The notes: generated from the sequence alone by a model not told the origin. Shown: positions 17,929 through 25,396, counted from the stretch's first letter. The stretch: DNA of 64,000 bases from Mycolicibacterium thermoresistibile (GCF_900187065.1 NZ_LT906483.1:4402001-4466000), one strand, 5' to 3'. Numbers and translations are program-made.

Positions 17929-17960
17929 ACCAGCAGACTACGACCTGGCAGTGACCGGGT

Positions 17961-19442
17961 TCACCCAACTTTGCGGCGCATCCAATCATCCACCGACGTC
18001 ACCGACCCGCCAGCCACCCCGACCGGCGCCGCCAACTCCCACGACCGGCCCCGCGAGTTCAACAACACGTCATCAGCGACCACCAGCGCCGCCAGCGAGT
18101 CCGGCTGATGCCGACCCGCCAACCACCCGACAGCGGCCTCCTCGAAATCCGGGAAATAGCCAGCCAGCCGCGCCATCCCCGTCTCCAACCCCTGCAACAG
18201 CGCACTCGAACGCGCCACCGCATCACCCACCCGCGCCCGGCCCTTCGGCGGCCACCCCGACACCCTGATCGGCCAATCCACCCGAGCCCGCCGCAACGCC
18301 TCCCGAACCACCCGCGTATAGGTCTCCCGCGCCGCGAACGCCTCCACCGCAATCTCCGACGCCCCCACCTCGACCGCCAGGTCCACCGCGGCCCGCGCCC
18401 ACTCATCCGACGTCATCGGCGCCGACTTATCCGCAATCAACACCCGCACACCATCCGGCATCAACGACGCCGCCACCAGCCCGCACGCATCACCCGAACC
18501 CGAATCCGACGGATCCACCCCCACTACCGTCAACACCGGATTCTGCGGCGCAACCTTCAACCGCCACGCGTTCAACCACTCCCGCTTCACCAGCCCGCCC
18601 TCCGGCGAAGACGGCACCCCCTGATACTGCGCCCACCACATCCGCTCCCCCACCGAGCGGCGCCGATCCTCAAAATCCCTCGGCGTAAACCCCAACGCCG
18701 ACACCATCGTCACCCCCGGCGGCCGGCCCAACGCGTCCGGCACACCCGGCTCCGACACCGCCGGCACATTCGTCGCACGCCACCGGTCCGGCTCCAACTC
18801 CAACAACGACCCCGCCAAATCCTGCTGATGCCAACGCGTCATCACCAAAAACACGCTGCCGCCCGGGTGCACACGCGTCGACAACGACCCCTGATACTCA
18901 TTCAGCACCCGCCGCCGATGCGCCGCCGAATCCGCCTGCGCCGCATCCTTCACCGGGTCATCAATGATCATCAGATCCGCGCCAAACCCCACCACACCCG
19001 AGTTGATACCCGCCGCCAGCATGCCGCCACGACGCCCCTCCACCCGCCACCGTCCAACCGCCGTCTTATCCTGCGCGATCCGGTATCCCAGAAAACCCGA
19101 ATGCTCCCGGATGATCTCCCGCACCTCACGCGAATGCTCCTGCGCCAGATCGTCACCATTCGAAATGATCACGATCTGCATATCCGGGTCCTCACCCAAC
19201 GCCCACACCGGCAGCCACACCGCCAACAGCTTGCTCTTCCCCGTCCGCGGTGGCGTGTTCACAATGTCACGCTGATTCCGCTGCCTGACCGCCCGCACCG
19301 CCAAATCACTCAGCAGCCGGATCGTCGGCGTCACGTTGAACCGCGGATCCAGACGGCGCGCCAACTCAGCCGGCGACCCAGGCCACCTACCAGCCCGCCG
19401 AGCCCGGACATACCGGGCCGCCACCAGCAGCGCGACACTCAC
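17961..19442 (-). CDS. Terminase large subunit
   Basis: 493 residues from a GTG that overlaps the upstream stop in GTGA. The ATPase domain has a deviant Walker A (NTPPRTGKSKLL, near residue 65), a Walker B (ADLMIIDDPVKDA) and the coupling motif VFLVMTRWHQQDLAG. The nuclease half begins at VVGVDPSDSGSGDACG with its first acidic residue and ends near the VADDVLLN acidic pair. It cleaves and pumps phage DNA into the portal. A longer frame to 19502 exists, but the GTGA coupling favours this start. Confidence 0.92.
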   Translation of the reverse strand: MSVALLVAARYVRARRAGRWPGSPAELARRLDPRFNVTPTIRLLSDLAVRAVRQRNQRDIVNTPPRTGKSKLLAVWLPVWALGEDPDMQIVIISNGDDLAQEHSREVREIIREHSGFLGYRIAQDKTAVGRWRVEGRRGGMLAAGINSGVVGFGADLMIIDDPVKDAAQADSAAHRRRVLNEYQGSLSTRVHPGGSVFLVMTRWHQQDLAGSLLELEPDRWRATNVPAVSEPGVPDALGRPPGVTMVSALGFTPRDFEDRRRSVGERMWWAQYQGVPSSPEGGLVKREWLNAWRLKVAPQNPVLTVVGVDPSDSGSGDACGLVAASLMPDGVRVLIADKSAPMTSDEWARAAVDLAVEVGASEIAVEAFAARETYTRVVREALRRARVDWPIRVSGWPPKGRARVGDAVARSSALLQGLETGMARLAGYFPDFEEAAVGWLAGRHQPDSLAALVVADDVLLNSRGRSWELAAPVGVAGGSVTSVDDWMRRKVG

Positions 19443-19603
19443 CGCACACCGCCACCAGACCGACCAGCAGCCGGCTGCGTGAACGTGTCCGTCCCGCCAC
19501 ACCGCGGGCAGACCGCCCGCCCCGACGGCTCATCCACCCGCAACGCCGACACAGCACCAACCCATACGCCCACGCAGGCCGCGCAACGAACTTGAGCATC
19601 CAC
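19439..19603 (-). CDS. Small zinc-ribbon protein coupled to terminase
   Basis: 54 residues from a GTG at 19603. Two CxxC pairs (RCAACVG and VCPRCGGT) form a zinc ribbon. The stop TGA overlaps the terminase GTG by GTGA, which supports both starts. Perhaps a DNA-binding packaging accessory; this is inference from position. Confidence 0.6.
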   Translation of the reverse strand: MDAQVRCAACVGVWVGAVSALRVDEPSGRAVCPRCGGTDTFTQPAAGRSGGGVR

Positions 19604-19630
19604 GACACCGAGCGTCGCAGCACAGGGTGA

Positions 19631-19924
19631 TCAGTCGATGTGATACGGCGGCTGCCCCAGCGGCAACGGCGGAATCCGATCCGGGCCGGGCACGATGAAA
19701 CAGTTCTGAACCGGTGGCGTGTACACGCCACCCCCATACTGGCCATGCGCGAACAGGCACCGCTTCCACGACCCGTCCTCACGGATCGGCCCATCACACC
19801 AGTTCGCGAACACCTGCGTCTCACAACCCGGCATCGGATCACCCGGCACCGCCAGAGCCGGCCCAGCCGCCGTCAGACCGAACGCCAACGCCGCGGCGCT
19901 GGCAAACATCAAACCCACACGCAT
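19631..19924 (-). CDS. Small secreted protein with signal peptide
   Basis: 97 residues. A signal peptide (MRVGLMFASAAALAFGLTAAGPALA) is followed by a Cys-rich mature part with CDGPIREDGSWKRCLFAHG and a Pro-rich end. Proteins with this CDGP-x-DGSW motif are common secreted mycobacterial proteins of unknown function. In a prophage, this is a candidate lysogenic-conversion gene. Confidence 0.65.
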   Translation of the reverse strand: MRVGLMFASAAALAFGLTAAGPALAVPGDPMPGCETQVFANWCDGPIREDGSWKRCLFAHGQYGGGVYTPPVQNCFIVPGPDRIPPLPLGQPPYHID

Positions 19925-19956
19925 GGGCGAACCATAACCAGGCCCTCTCCGGCCAG

Positions 19957-20136
19957 GTGGGCAATTCTCGGATTGCGCCGAACTTAACCCTCCAAAAGGC
20001 AGCCACCGCCGCCACCGGAGCGATCCTCACAGCACTCCACGCCACCATCGGCCTCCCCTGGTGGATGTGGGCCGCCTACGCCACCCTCGTCGCCGCCCAA
20101 CTCGGCAACCGCATCATCCGCGGATGGGCACGATGA
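19957..20136 (+). CDS. Small transmembrane protein, rightward cassette
   Basis: 59 residues from a GTG. The protein has one long hydrophobic stretch with LPWWMWAAYATLVAAQLG and a basic end (NRIIRGWAR). It overlaps the next gene by 4 bases (ATGA). It runs against the direction of the phage late genes and starts the rightward cassette. Confidence 0.5.
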   Translation: MGNSRIAPNLTLQKAATAATGAILTALHATIGLPWWMWAAYATLVAAQLGNRIIRGWAR

Positions 20137-20366
20137 GCACCCGCAAACCACGCCACTACCTGAACCAGGCGCAGTTCGCCGAACGTATCGGCGTGACACC
20201 CAGCGCCATGGGCCGATACAAGCTGCCCGAACCCGACGTCATCGTCGGCCCCATCAACGAAGACGGCACCATCCCACGCGGCACCGTCCGCGGCTGGACC
20301 CGCGAAACCATCGACCAATGGAACGCCACCCGCCCCGGCCGCGGCGCCCGCACCGACCTCCACTGA
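20133..20366 (+). CDS. MerR/Xis-like winged HTH protein
   Basis: 77 residues. The protein starts MSTRKPRHYLNQAQFAERIGVTPSAMGRY, a DNA-binding helix pair, followed by LPEPDVIVGPINEDG (wing) and WTRETIDQWNATRPGRG. This is the architecture of excisionase/AlpA-like regulators. A terminator follows 6 bases after the stop. It could be the recombination directionality factor of the prophage or a cassette regulator. Confidence 0.65.
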   Translation: MSTRKPRHYLNQAQFAERIGVTPSAMGRYKLPEPDVIVGPINEDGTIPRGTVRGWTRETIDQWNATRPGRGARTDLH

Positions 20367-20371
20367 CGCAA

Positions 20372-20402
20372 AGGGGGCCCGACCAACCCGGCCGGGCCCC
20401 CT
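20372..20402. terminator. Intrinsic terminator between convergent genes
   Basis: A perfect 10-bp G/C stem (20372-20381 with 20393-20402) and an 11-base loop separate the rightward HTH gene from the leftward small gene ending at 20413. It can serve both directions. Confidence 0.7.
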
Positions 20403-20412
20403 CAAGTCGCCG

Positions 20413-20586
20413 CTACGATGACGACGGCCTATAGCCAGGCAACCGCCCACGATTCGCGCCCAACGTCATGGCTAATGCAGTCGCCAACTGCTCGAGCTGC
20501 GTGCAATTAGCAGCCGACGCCTTATTGGCGATCGCCTTCAGCAGTGCCTCCCGGGCCTGCGTCTCGAGGTTCTCCGAATCGGCCAC
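20413..20586 (-). CDS. Small helical protein, unknown
   Basis: 57 residues from GTG 20586, preceded by a strong AAGGAGG ribosome site 7 bases upstream. The protein is helical (LETQAREALLKAIANKAS, LEQLATALAMTLGANRG). The strong ribosome site, unusual for these tightly overlapping phage genes, suggests independent translation. Confidence 0.6.
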   Translation of the reverse strand: MADSENLETQAREALLKAIANKASAANCTQLEQLATALAMTLGANRGRLPGYRPSSS

Positions 20587-20702
20587 GTTGTCCTCCTTTC
20601 CGCCGCGACGCCCTGCCGCAGCAAACGCCAACATAACCCCGCAGTGCGACAATCCGAGAGGTACCGGGGAACCCAACACCCGGGCGCTGAGTCAAACCCG
20701 GC

Positions 20703-20882
20703 ATGCGCGACCACGAAACCATCGACGCCGAACTCCGCCTCATCGCCGCCATCCGTCACGCGTGCCGAAACGCCGGCGGACCACCGCCAAATCCAGCCAT
20801 GATCGATCAACTACTCGACGAACGCAGAGGAGACCCATGGCACAACTCAGCGGATGCCTCCAACTTGCAGGCGCCGGCCTGA
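20703..20882 (+). CDS. Small conserved mycobacterial/phage protein, unknown
   Basis: 59 residues. The core MRDHETIDAELRLIAAIRHA and LLDERRG reads like a family of short proteins frequent in mycobacteria and their phages. It overlaps the next rightward gene by 46 bases in another frame, so the two are probably co-translated. Confidence 0.6.
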   Translation: MRDHETIDAELRLIAAIRHACRNAGGPPPNPAMIDQLLDERRGDPWHNSADASNLQAPA

Positions 20883-21415
20883 CCCTGCTCGGCGCGATCA
20901 TCACCGCCGCGGGGATCGCCAGCGGACTGAAACGCACCGATGACCGCTTCCAAAGATTCCTCCAGGGCGTGCGTGAACTACCACAGGCTTTGCTCGCCCG
21001 CATCCAGCAGGTGGTCGATCGAATGGCCGACGCCTACGACATCAGCCCCCAGGAGCCACACAAGGCGTCGTTCACCGTCGGCGTCGACGTCGACGTCACC
21101 ATGGACGCAAGAGCTGGTATGTACACCCCACGGATCCGCGGCGGCACCGCCGAGAAACAACTGGAAACCATCTGGAACGACATCACCCAGCTCTACGACA
21201 ACCTGCGACAAACTCAGCAGGCCATCGCTGCCATCAGGGTCGACACCGGACCGATCTATGCAACCATCGGCGCCGTCAAAGAAGAAGTCAAAGAAGAAAT
21301 CGCCGAGGCGCAGAATCTCGTCGCAGCCCGCGACTTCTGCGTGGCGATCATCGGCGCCGCCCTCGTCGTCGCAGGCACCGGACTCAGCTTTGCGGGCATC
21401 CTACTCGGGCTGTGA
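20837..21415 (+). CDS. Bitopic membrane protein with coiled coil, candidate exclusion gene
   Basis: 192 residues from an ATG preceded by GAGGAGA. One hydrophobic helix lies near the N-terminus (LAGAGLTLLGAIITAAGIASG) and another at the C-terminus (FCVAIIGAALVVAGTGLSFAGILLG). Between them is a soluble part with a helix, a beta-like stretch (KASFTVGVDVDVTMDA) and a Glu/Lys coiled coil (AVKEEVKEEIAEAQN). It is expressed opposite to lytic genes, as prophage-maintenance and superinfection-exclusion genes often are. No known family recognised. Confidence 0.65.
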   Translation: MAQLSGCLQLAGAGLTLLGAIITAAGIASGLKRTDDRFQRFLQGVRELPQALLARIQQVVDRMADAYDISPQEPHKASFTVGVDVDVTMDARAGMYTPRIRGGTAEKQLETIWNDITQLYDNLRQTQQAIAAIRVDTGPIYATIGAVKEEVKEEIAEAQNLVAARDFCVAIIGAALVVAGTGLSFAGILLGL

Positions 21416-21471
21416 CGTTGCCGCCGCCGGCCAGTCAGTCCACCGCTGGGTCTCGATCGGCTCGTCAGTCA

Positions 21472-22044
21472 TCACGCCGCGCCCCTCGCACGGTTTCTCA
21501 CGTTGTAGACCGTCGCTCGGCTGACGCCGTACTCGCGGGCCAGCTCCGTCGCCGACTCGCCAGCCGACAGCCGCTGAGCGACCTCGGCGGCCTGGGCATC
21601 GGACAGTGCCGGCTTGCGGCCCTTGTACACGCCCTTGGCCTTCGCGATCGCGATGCCCTCACGTTGGCGTTGCAGCATCAGCGACCGCTCGAACTCGGCG
21701 ACCGCGCCCATCACCGACAGCATCAGCACTGAGCACGGATCGGACTCATCGCGGGTGAACGTCAGCCCCTCTTTGACGAACCGAACTGCGACGCCGCGAG
21801 CGGTCAACTCATCGACCAGGCGGCGCAGGTCCGGCAGCGACCGGGCGAGCCGGTCCATGCTGTGGACGATGAGGGTGTCGCCTTCGCGGACGTAGCGGAG
21901 GCACTCGTCGAGCGCCGGCCGGTTGGTGTCCTTGCCGCTGGCTTTGTCGGTGAACACTTTGTCGAGGTCGATGCCGTCGAGTTGGCGTTCGGTGTTCTGG
22001 TCGAGCGTTGAGACGCGGATGTAGCCGACGAGCTGGCCGGTCAT
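21472..22044 (-). CDS. Small serine recombinase (resolvase/invertase family)
   Basis: 190 residues, the length of Tn3/Gin-type resolvases rather than large phage integrases. The catalytic domain starts LVGYIRVSTLDQN (Ser at residue 12), with the second conserved motif VHSMDRLARSLPDL containing the Arg pair and the E-helix EFERSLMLQRQREG. A C-terminal HTH follows (LSAGESATELAREYGVSRATVY). It lies between early and late regions, with a 130-base upstream gap. It cannot be the tRNA-targeting integrase by family habit, so it may resolve multimers, invert DNA or be cargo. Confidence 0.88.
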   Translation of the reverse strand: MTGQLVGYIRVSTLDQNTERQLDGIDLDKVFTDKASGKDTNRPALDECLRYVREGDTLIVHSMDRLARSLPDLRRLVDELTARGVAVRFVKEGLTFTRDESDPCSVLMLSVMGAVAEFERSLMLQRQREGIAIAKAKGVYKGRKPALSDAQAAEVAQRLSAGESATELAREYGVSRATVYNVRNRARGAA

Positions 22045-22177
22045 CTTTCACCCCGTTCTGTCTAAGTAGGTTCTTAAACCAGAGTAGATGACTGTCTAAC
22101 AATGCGCAGCAGATTTCAGATATACGCGATACACAGCGTCATCGACCGTCCACCACGGGCACGCCCCAGATAGACGC

Positions 22178-22513
22178 TCAGCCGTCCTCGTCGCCGTCGC
22201 CCAGCTGCGCGAGCGCCCGCTCAATCCACGACCCACCGACCTCCGCCTCCGGCTCCGCTTCGGCTTCGGCGGCTCGCGTCACCGCCAACCACTCCGCCAG
22301 CTCGTTGGCCGGCACACCGCCGAGCGCGAGCACCTGACGCGCAACATCGACGTGCAGCTCCCACAGCGCGTCCCCGGCGCCGACCACCGTGCCGAACAGC
22401 GCCCGGCACTCGTCGGCGGCCAGGGCGTCGAGCTGGTCAGGCTGGAGTCGCCCCTCGGCGACGTCGCGCGCCACGGCCATGGCGGACTTGATCGCGGCTT
22501 GCTGGGCGCTCAC
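22178..22513 (-). CDS. Small acidic helical protein, unknown
   Basis: 111 residues, helical and Ala/Glu-rich, with an acidic end (AEAEPEAEVGG, GDGDEDG). It begins in a 4-base overlap with the stop of the HTH gene upstream, so the two form a unit. Confidence 0.55.
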   Translation of the reverse strand: MSAQQAAIKSAMAVARDVAEGRLQPDQLDALAADECRALFGTVVGAGDALWELHVDVARQVLALGGVPANELAEWLAVTRAAEAEAEPEAEVGGSWIERALAQLGDGDEDG

Positions 22514-22980
22514 TCAACGACCTCGGCGTCGACGATCTCGGACTGTGGCTGCTGGGCGATGGCGAGCAGCTCTTGCTCGGCGCGTTCGAGGACCGCGGCA
22601 GCGGATCGGACGTTGAGCTCGATCTGCTGGGGGATCGCGATGTGCAGTCCGGCCAGTTTGGCCTGTTTCTCGATGGTGTCGGCGGCGGCGCGGCCGAGGG
22701 TGGCGACGGCCTGGTGGTCGCCGGCCTCTTCGGCTGCGTCGAGGGCGTCGAGGAGTTTTTGGCGGATCATGGTCAGTCCGTCGCCCATTGCGCGGCGGAG
22801 GGTCTCGGCGTCGGTGGGTGGTGTGCGAGCGAGGAAGTCTTCGACGGCTTTCTGCGCGGAGCGGGGTGAGCGGTAGCCGAGTTCTTCGGCGATTTCGCGC
22901 CAGAGTCTGCCGCGGACGCGGAGTCGCCAGGCGTTTTCGGCGCGGGCTCTGCTGGATTTTCGGTCCATGACGGGTGGCAT
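22510..22980 (-). CDS. HTH protein, possible terminase small subunit or replication accessory
   Basis: 156 residues from ATG 22980. The start MPPVMDRKSSRARAENAWRL leads into a homeodomain-like HTH (RGRLWREIAEELGYRSPRSAQKAV), then long helices. Small terminases and some phage regulators share this plan. The frame is open further upstream to 23181, but that extension lies in a low-complexity C/A-rich tract and is not included. Confidence 0.6.
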   Translation of the reverse strand: MPPVMDRKSSRARAENAWRLRVRGRLWREIAEELGYRSPRSAQKAVEDFLARTPPTDAETLRRAMGDGLTMIRQKLLDALDAAEEAGDHQAVATLGRAAADTIEKQAKLAGLHIAIPQQIELNVRSAAAVLERAEQELLAIAQQPQSEIVDAEVVE

Positions 22981-23125
22981 GTTTTGGGATTTTGGTTGTG
23001 GTGGGTGCTGGGTGTGTGGGTTGTGGGGTTGTGTTGGTTGGTGTTTGCGGGGTGGTGGGTGTGTGTTTGGGGGTGGCTTGTTGGCGCTGTGTTGCGTTTT
23101 GGCGGGTTTTGGGCGCCTTCTGAGG
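22981..23125 (+). repeat. G/T-rich strand-asymmetric tract
   Basis: About 145 bases composed almost only of G and T on the plus strand, with many GGG and GGGG runs separated by T. The flanking DNA is balanced GC. The minus strand is correspondingly C/A-rich. There are enough closely spaced G-runs for G-quadruplex formation. Confidence 0.75.
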
Positions 23126-23164
23126 GTGTGTTGGTAGCGGGGTGGTGTTTCGTCACGGGTTTCG

Positions 23165-23290
23165 TCACGGTGCCGGCCCATGGTTTTGGCGGATGGGGTT
23201 CATGCCGCGTTTGGCGGTGGCGGCGTAGTCGGTTTCGGGTTCGGGGGGTGTGTCGCGGCCGGGGCGTGGGTCGCCGTATTGGTCAGGCAT
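23165..23290 (-). CDS. Small protein after replication gene, unknown
   Basis: 41 residues, Pro/Arg/Asp-rich (MPDQYGDPRPGRDTPPEPET). It overlaps the replication gene by 8 bases. The short length makes this call uncertain. Confidence 0.4.
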   Translation of the reverse strand: MPDQYGDPRPGRDTPPEPETDYAATAKRGMNPIRQNHGPAP

Positions 23291-24290
23291 GGATGGCATT
23301 CCAGTCGTGGAGGGGGCAGCGGGTGAGGGCGTCGCCGGTGGGGTTGTCGATGAATCCGTCTTGGTCGCATTCGGGGCAGTCGCGGACTTGGTTCCAGAAT
23401 TCGGTGAGTGTGTCGCGGCGGCGGGTGGTGTGTTCGCGGTCCCAGCGTTCGCGGCGTTTGCGGTGTGCGGCGCAGGCTCCGCATGGGGGTGGGTCGGGGT
23501 GGTCGGTGTGTTTTGGGCAGGTTTCGGGTGGGGGTTCGTTGTGGGCGGGGGTGGGCTGGGGGTGGCCGTTGTGGTCGGTGTTGGCGGCGACCCTCTCCAC
23601 GTAACCACCTACGGAAGGTGAGGAACCGGAACCAGAACCGGAACCAGAAACAGAATTGGGACCCTCTGGAGAGGGTCTCGAGAGGGTCTCGAGAGGGTCT
23701 TGCCGACCTGGGGAAACGGGACCCTCTGGAGAGGGTCTCGAGAGGGTCTCGAGAGGGTCTAGCTGGGAGGGTTGTTCGTAGTGTTGGGCGAGTGCCTGGA
23801 GGTGGGCGCGTGCGGTGTCCCAGGCGGACTTGAGGTTGGCGCGTAGCCGGTTGGCTTTGTCGGTGGTGCTGGTGATGGTGGGCAGGCTGATGCGGTCGAG
23901 TTCGGTGAGCATGACGGCCGCGAATTTCGGGGAGTCGAAGGCGGCCATGATGCGTAGCGCGGACAGCAGCACGGTGGGTTGTTTGTCGAGTTCGTCGCGG
24001 CGGACGCGGGAGCGGATGAGTCCTTCGCCGGTGTTTTCGTCGATGTAGATGAAGCGGCGCTGCTCCATGCGGTGCAGGGCCTCGGTGAGCTGGGCGTCTG
24101 TGGGTTCTTGGTCGCCGTCGCGCATGGCTTTGCGCCAGCGGGTGTAGTTGATGGGGAACACGCCAGCGGTGTTGACGGTGCGCTGGCCGCAGATGACTTG
24201 GAACAGCAGCTTGTCGAAGATCGGCTGGTTGCAGAAGTCTTCGTCGGACCACTGTGCGAAGAGGTTTTTCGCGTATTCGCGTGTGCTCAC
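23283..24290 (-). CDS. Phage replication initiation-like protein with internal iterons
   Basis: 335 residues. The N-terminal 140 residues form a winged-helix-type domain beginning STREYAKNLFAQWSDEDFCNQP, a start typical of phage replication proteins that bind the origin (DnaD/O-like). After a helical part comes a repeated segment (DPLETLSRPSPEGP twice), a Gly-Ser linker, and a Cys/His zinc cluster (CGACAAHRKRRERW, CPECDQDGFIDN). The repeat corresponds to two identical DNA blocks, as if the origin lies within the gene. No helicase gene is seen nearby, so host DnaB is probably recruited. Confidence 0.72.
   Translation of the reverse strand: MSTREYAKNLFAQWSDEDFCNQPIFDKLLFQVICGQRTVNTAGVFPINYTRWRKAMRDGDQEPTDAQLTEALHRMEQRRFIYIDENTGEGLIRSRVRRDELDKQPTVLLSALRIMAAFDSPKFAAVMLTELDRISLPTITSTTDKANRLRANLKSAWDTARAHLQALAQHYEQPSQLDPLETLSRPSPEGPVSPGRQDPLETLSRPSPEGPNSVSGSGSGSGSSPSVGGYVERVAANTDHNGHPQPTPAHNEPPPETCPKHTDHPDPPPCGACAAHRKRRERWDREHTTRRRDTLTEFWNQVRDCPECDQDGFIDNPTGDALTRCPLHDWNAIHA
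23658..23760. repeat. Iteron-like direct and inverted repeats, candidate prophage origin
   Basis: Two identical 43-bp blocks start at 23658 and 23718, exactly 60 bases apart. Each contains three GAGAGGGTCT units in an 11-bp period plus the inverted partner ACCCTCT. Just upstream, 23620-23655 holds a run of GGAACC/GAACCA hexamers. The blocks lie inside the replication protein gene, as lambda iterons lie inside gene O. Confidence 0.65.
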
Positions 24291-24367
24291 GGCTGGTGCT
24301 CCTGGCGCTGTAGGTGGGGGTGGTGCGGGGTGGTGCGGGGTGGTTCCGGTGGTCGGCTAGTGGTCGG

Positions 24368-24520
24368 CTAGTCGTCGGCGGTGGTCCAGGTGTGTCCGCA
24401 GTCGCATTCGTGCGGCCCGACATGGCCGGGTGTGTGCGTGCAGTCGTGGACCCAGGCGTGGTCGTCGTGGTGGTTGCAGTGGCCGACGGTTTCGTCGGGA
24501 CAGCGGTTTTCGTCGCTCAT
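24368..24520 (-). CDS. Small His/Cys-rich protein
   Basis: 50 residues with dense His and Cys (CPDETVGHCNHHDDHAWVHD, then CTHTPGHVGPHECDCGH), so a metal-binding fold is likely. It overlaps the gene upstream by 4 bases (ATGA). Function unknown. Confidence 0.55.
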   Translation of the reverse strand: MSDENRCPDETVGHCNHHDDHAWVHDCTHTPGHVGPHECDCGHTWTTADD

Positions 24521-24726
24521 GGGGTTCTGGCCTTTCGTGCGATGCGGGCAGCGATTGCGCGCTGCTCGGCGGGGGTTTGGTGGGTGAGGTGCCAGTGGTC
24601 GCAGCCGGGGCAGCGGTATGGGTGGAGGCGGTGTTTCCCGGTGCGGATATAGGAGCGGCGCCAGAATCGGCGTGCCGCGGCGGCCGATCGGAATGCGCGT
24701 TTGTCGGGGGTTGGGCAGTCGGTCAC
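24517..24726 (-). CDS. Small zinc-finger-like protein
   Basis: 69 residues from a GTG coupled to the upstream stop. The motif YRCPGCDHWHLTHQTPAEQ follows a basic helix (SAAAARRFWRRSYIRTGKHR). Short proteins with this CPxCxxWHLTH pattern are common in actinobacteriophage early regions. Confidence 0.62.
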   Translation of the reverse strand: MTDCPTPDKRAFRSAAAARRFWRRSYIRTGKHRLHPYRCPGCDHWHLTHQTPAEQRAIAARIARKARTP

Positions 24727-24860
24727 CGTTTCCCCTTCCGTCGGCGCGGGCAGTTCGGGTGGTGTTGCTGGGTTTTCGGGTGCCAGCCACATGTGGTGCA
24801 GCGGCCGAGGCGCCGGCATTCGGCTGGCGTGAACAGCGGGCGGGGCGGGCGGTTATTCAT
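24723..24860 (-). CDS. Very small Cys/His protein
   Basis: 45 residues starting MNNRPPRPLFTPAEC, with CTTCGWHPKTQQHHPNC as a possible zinc site and a basic end. It is coupled to its neighbours by overlaps on both sides. Confidence 0.5.
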   Translation of the reverse strand: MNNRPPRPLFTPAECRRLGRCTTCGWHPKTQQHHPNCPRRRKGKR

Positions 24861-25005
24861 CGGCCTGTGGGTTGGTGCAGTCGGCGCGGTGGTGGCCGTT
24901 GGCGGTGCGGTAGTAGCCGCAGCCGGGGCAGAACGTTTTCGGGCGGTCGTGGGCGGACGTGTGGAGCTGGTGCCAGCGGTCCCGCGGCTTGCTTTCCTTA
25001 GACAC
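24853..25005 (-). CDS. Very small zinc-ribbon-like protein
   Basis: 50 residues from a GTG. It contains TFCPGCGYYRTANGHHRADC, a CxxC...HH...C site similar to the neighbouring gene, which suggests tandem duplication of a small zinc module. The end overlaps the next ATG. Confidence 0.5.
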   Translation of the reverse strand: MSKESKPRDRWHQLHTSAHDRPKTFCPGCGYYRTANGHHRADCTNPQADE

Positions 25006-25078
25006 CGGGCACCGGCCGATCCCAGTCGCCAGAGATTGCTGTGGGCGGATGTCACCAATTCGATCGCCTCATCCGCGG

Positions 25079-25264
25079 CTATCCGTTAGTGTCGCGCCCT
25101 TCGAACGCGATGTCAGCGACACGCACGATGACGTAGCCTGCGGCACGAAGCGCGGCCTTGATCTGGTGCGCATTGCCGAGGTTGGCCAGCCCGTCCTGAC
25201 CGCCGTCGCCCTCAGGCATGAACCCGGCGATGGCATCTGCGATTACCGCTGTTGGCTGTTCCAT
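25079..25264 (-). CDS. Small protein, unknown
   Basis: 61 residues (MEQPTAVIADAIAGFMPEGD, then AALRAAGYVIVRVADIAF). Mixed helix and strand; no family recognised. It overlaps the end of the fragment at 25243-25341. Confidence 0.5.
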   Translation of the reverse strand: MEQPTAVIADAIAGFMPEGDGGQDGLANLGNAHQIKAALRAAGYVIVRVADIAFEGRDTNG

Positions 25265-25341
25265 GTCGTCTTCCTCTGGTTGTTCATTGAGTAGTCGTCG
25301 CCCCAGATCGCGAGGTTGATCGTGGCGTAGTCCTTAGCCAT
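25243..25341 (-). pseudogene. Short remnant resembling the N-terminus of a replication protein
   Basis: 32 codons. The first 16 residues (MAKDYATINLAIWGDD) resemble the start of phage replication/DnaD-type proteins such as that at 23283-24290, but the frame then diverges and stops. It may be what is left after a deletion, or a tiny independent gene. Confidence 0.4.
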
Positions 25342-25396
25342 CAAGCAGCTCCAGCTCATCAAGCTCGTCCAGGATTGAGGCTTCGCGCTGAGTCAT
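25334..25396 (-). CDS. Very short acidic ORF
   Basis: 20 residues, Leu/Glu-rich (MTQREASILDELDELELLDG). It overlaps its neighbours on both sides like the other genes of this operon, which is the only support. Confidence 0.35.
   Translation of the reverse strand: MTQREASILDELDELELLDG

Noticed and set aside
18108..19595. Rightward frame of 495 codons over the terminase gene
   Set aside because: It is Arg/His/Pro-rich with no domain and lies antisense to the clear large terminase.
21472..22044. Serine recombinase as the prophage integrase
   Set aside because: It is of resolvase size without the large C-terminal domain of serine integrases, and the tRNA target and repressor-attP layout point to a tyrosine integrase outside the window.
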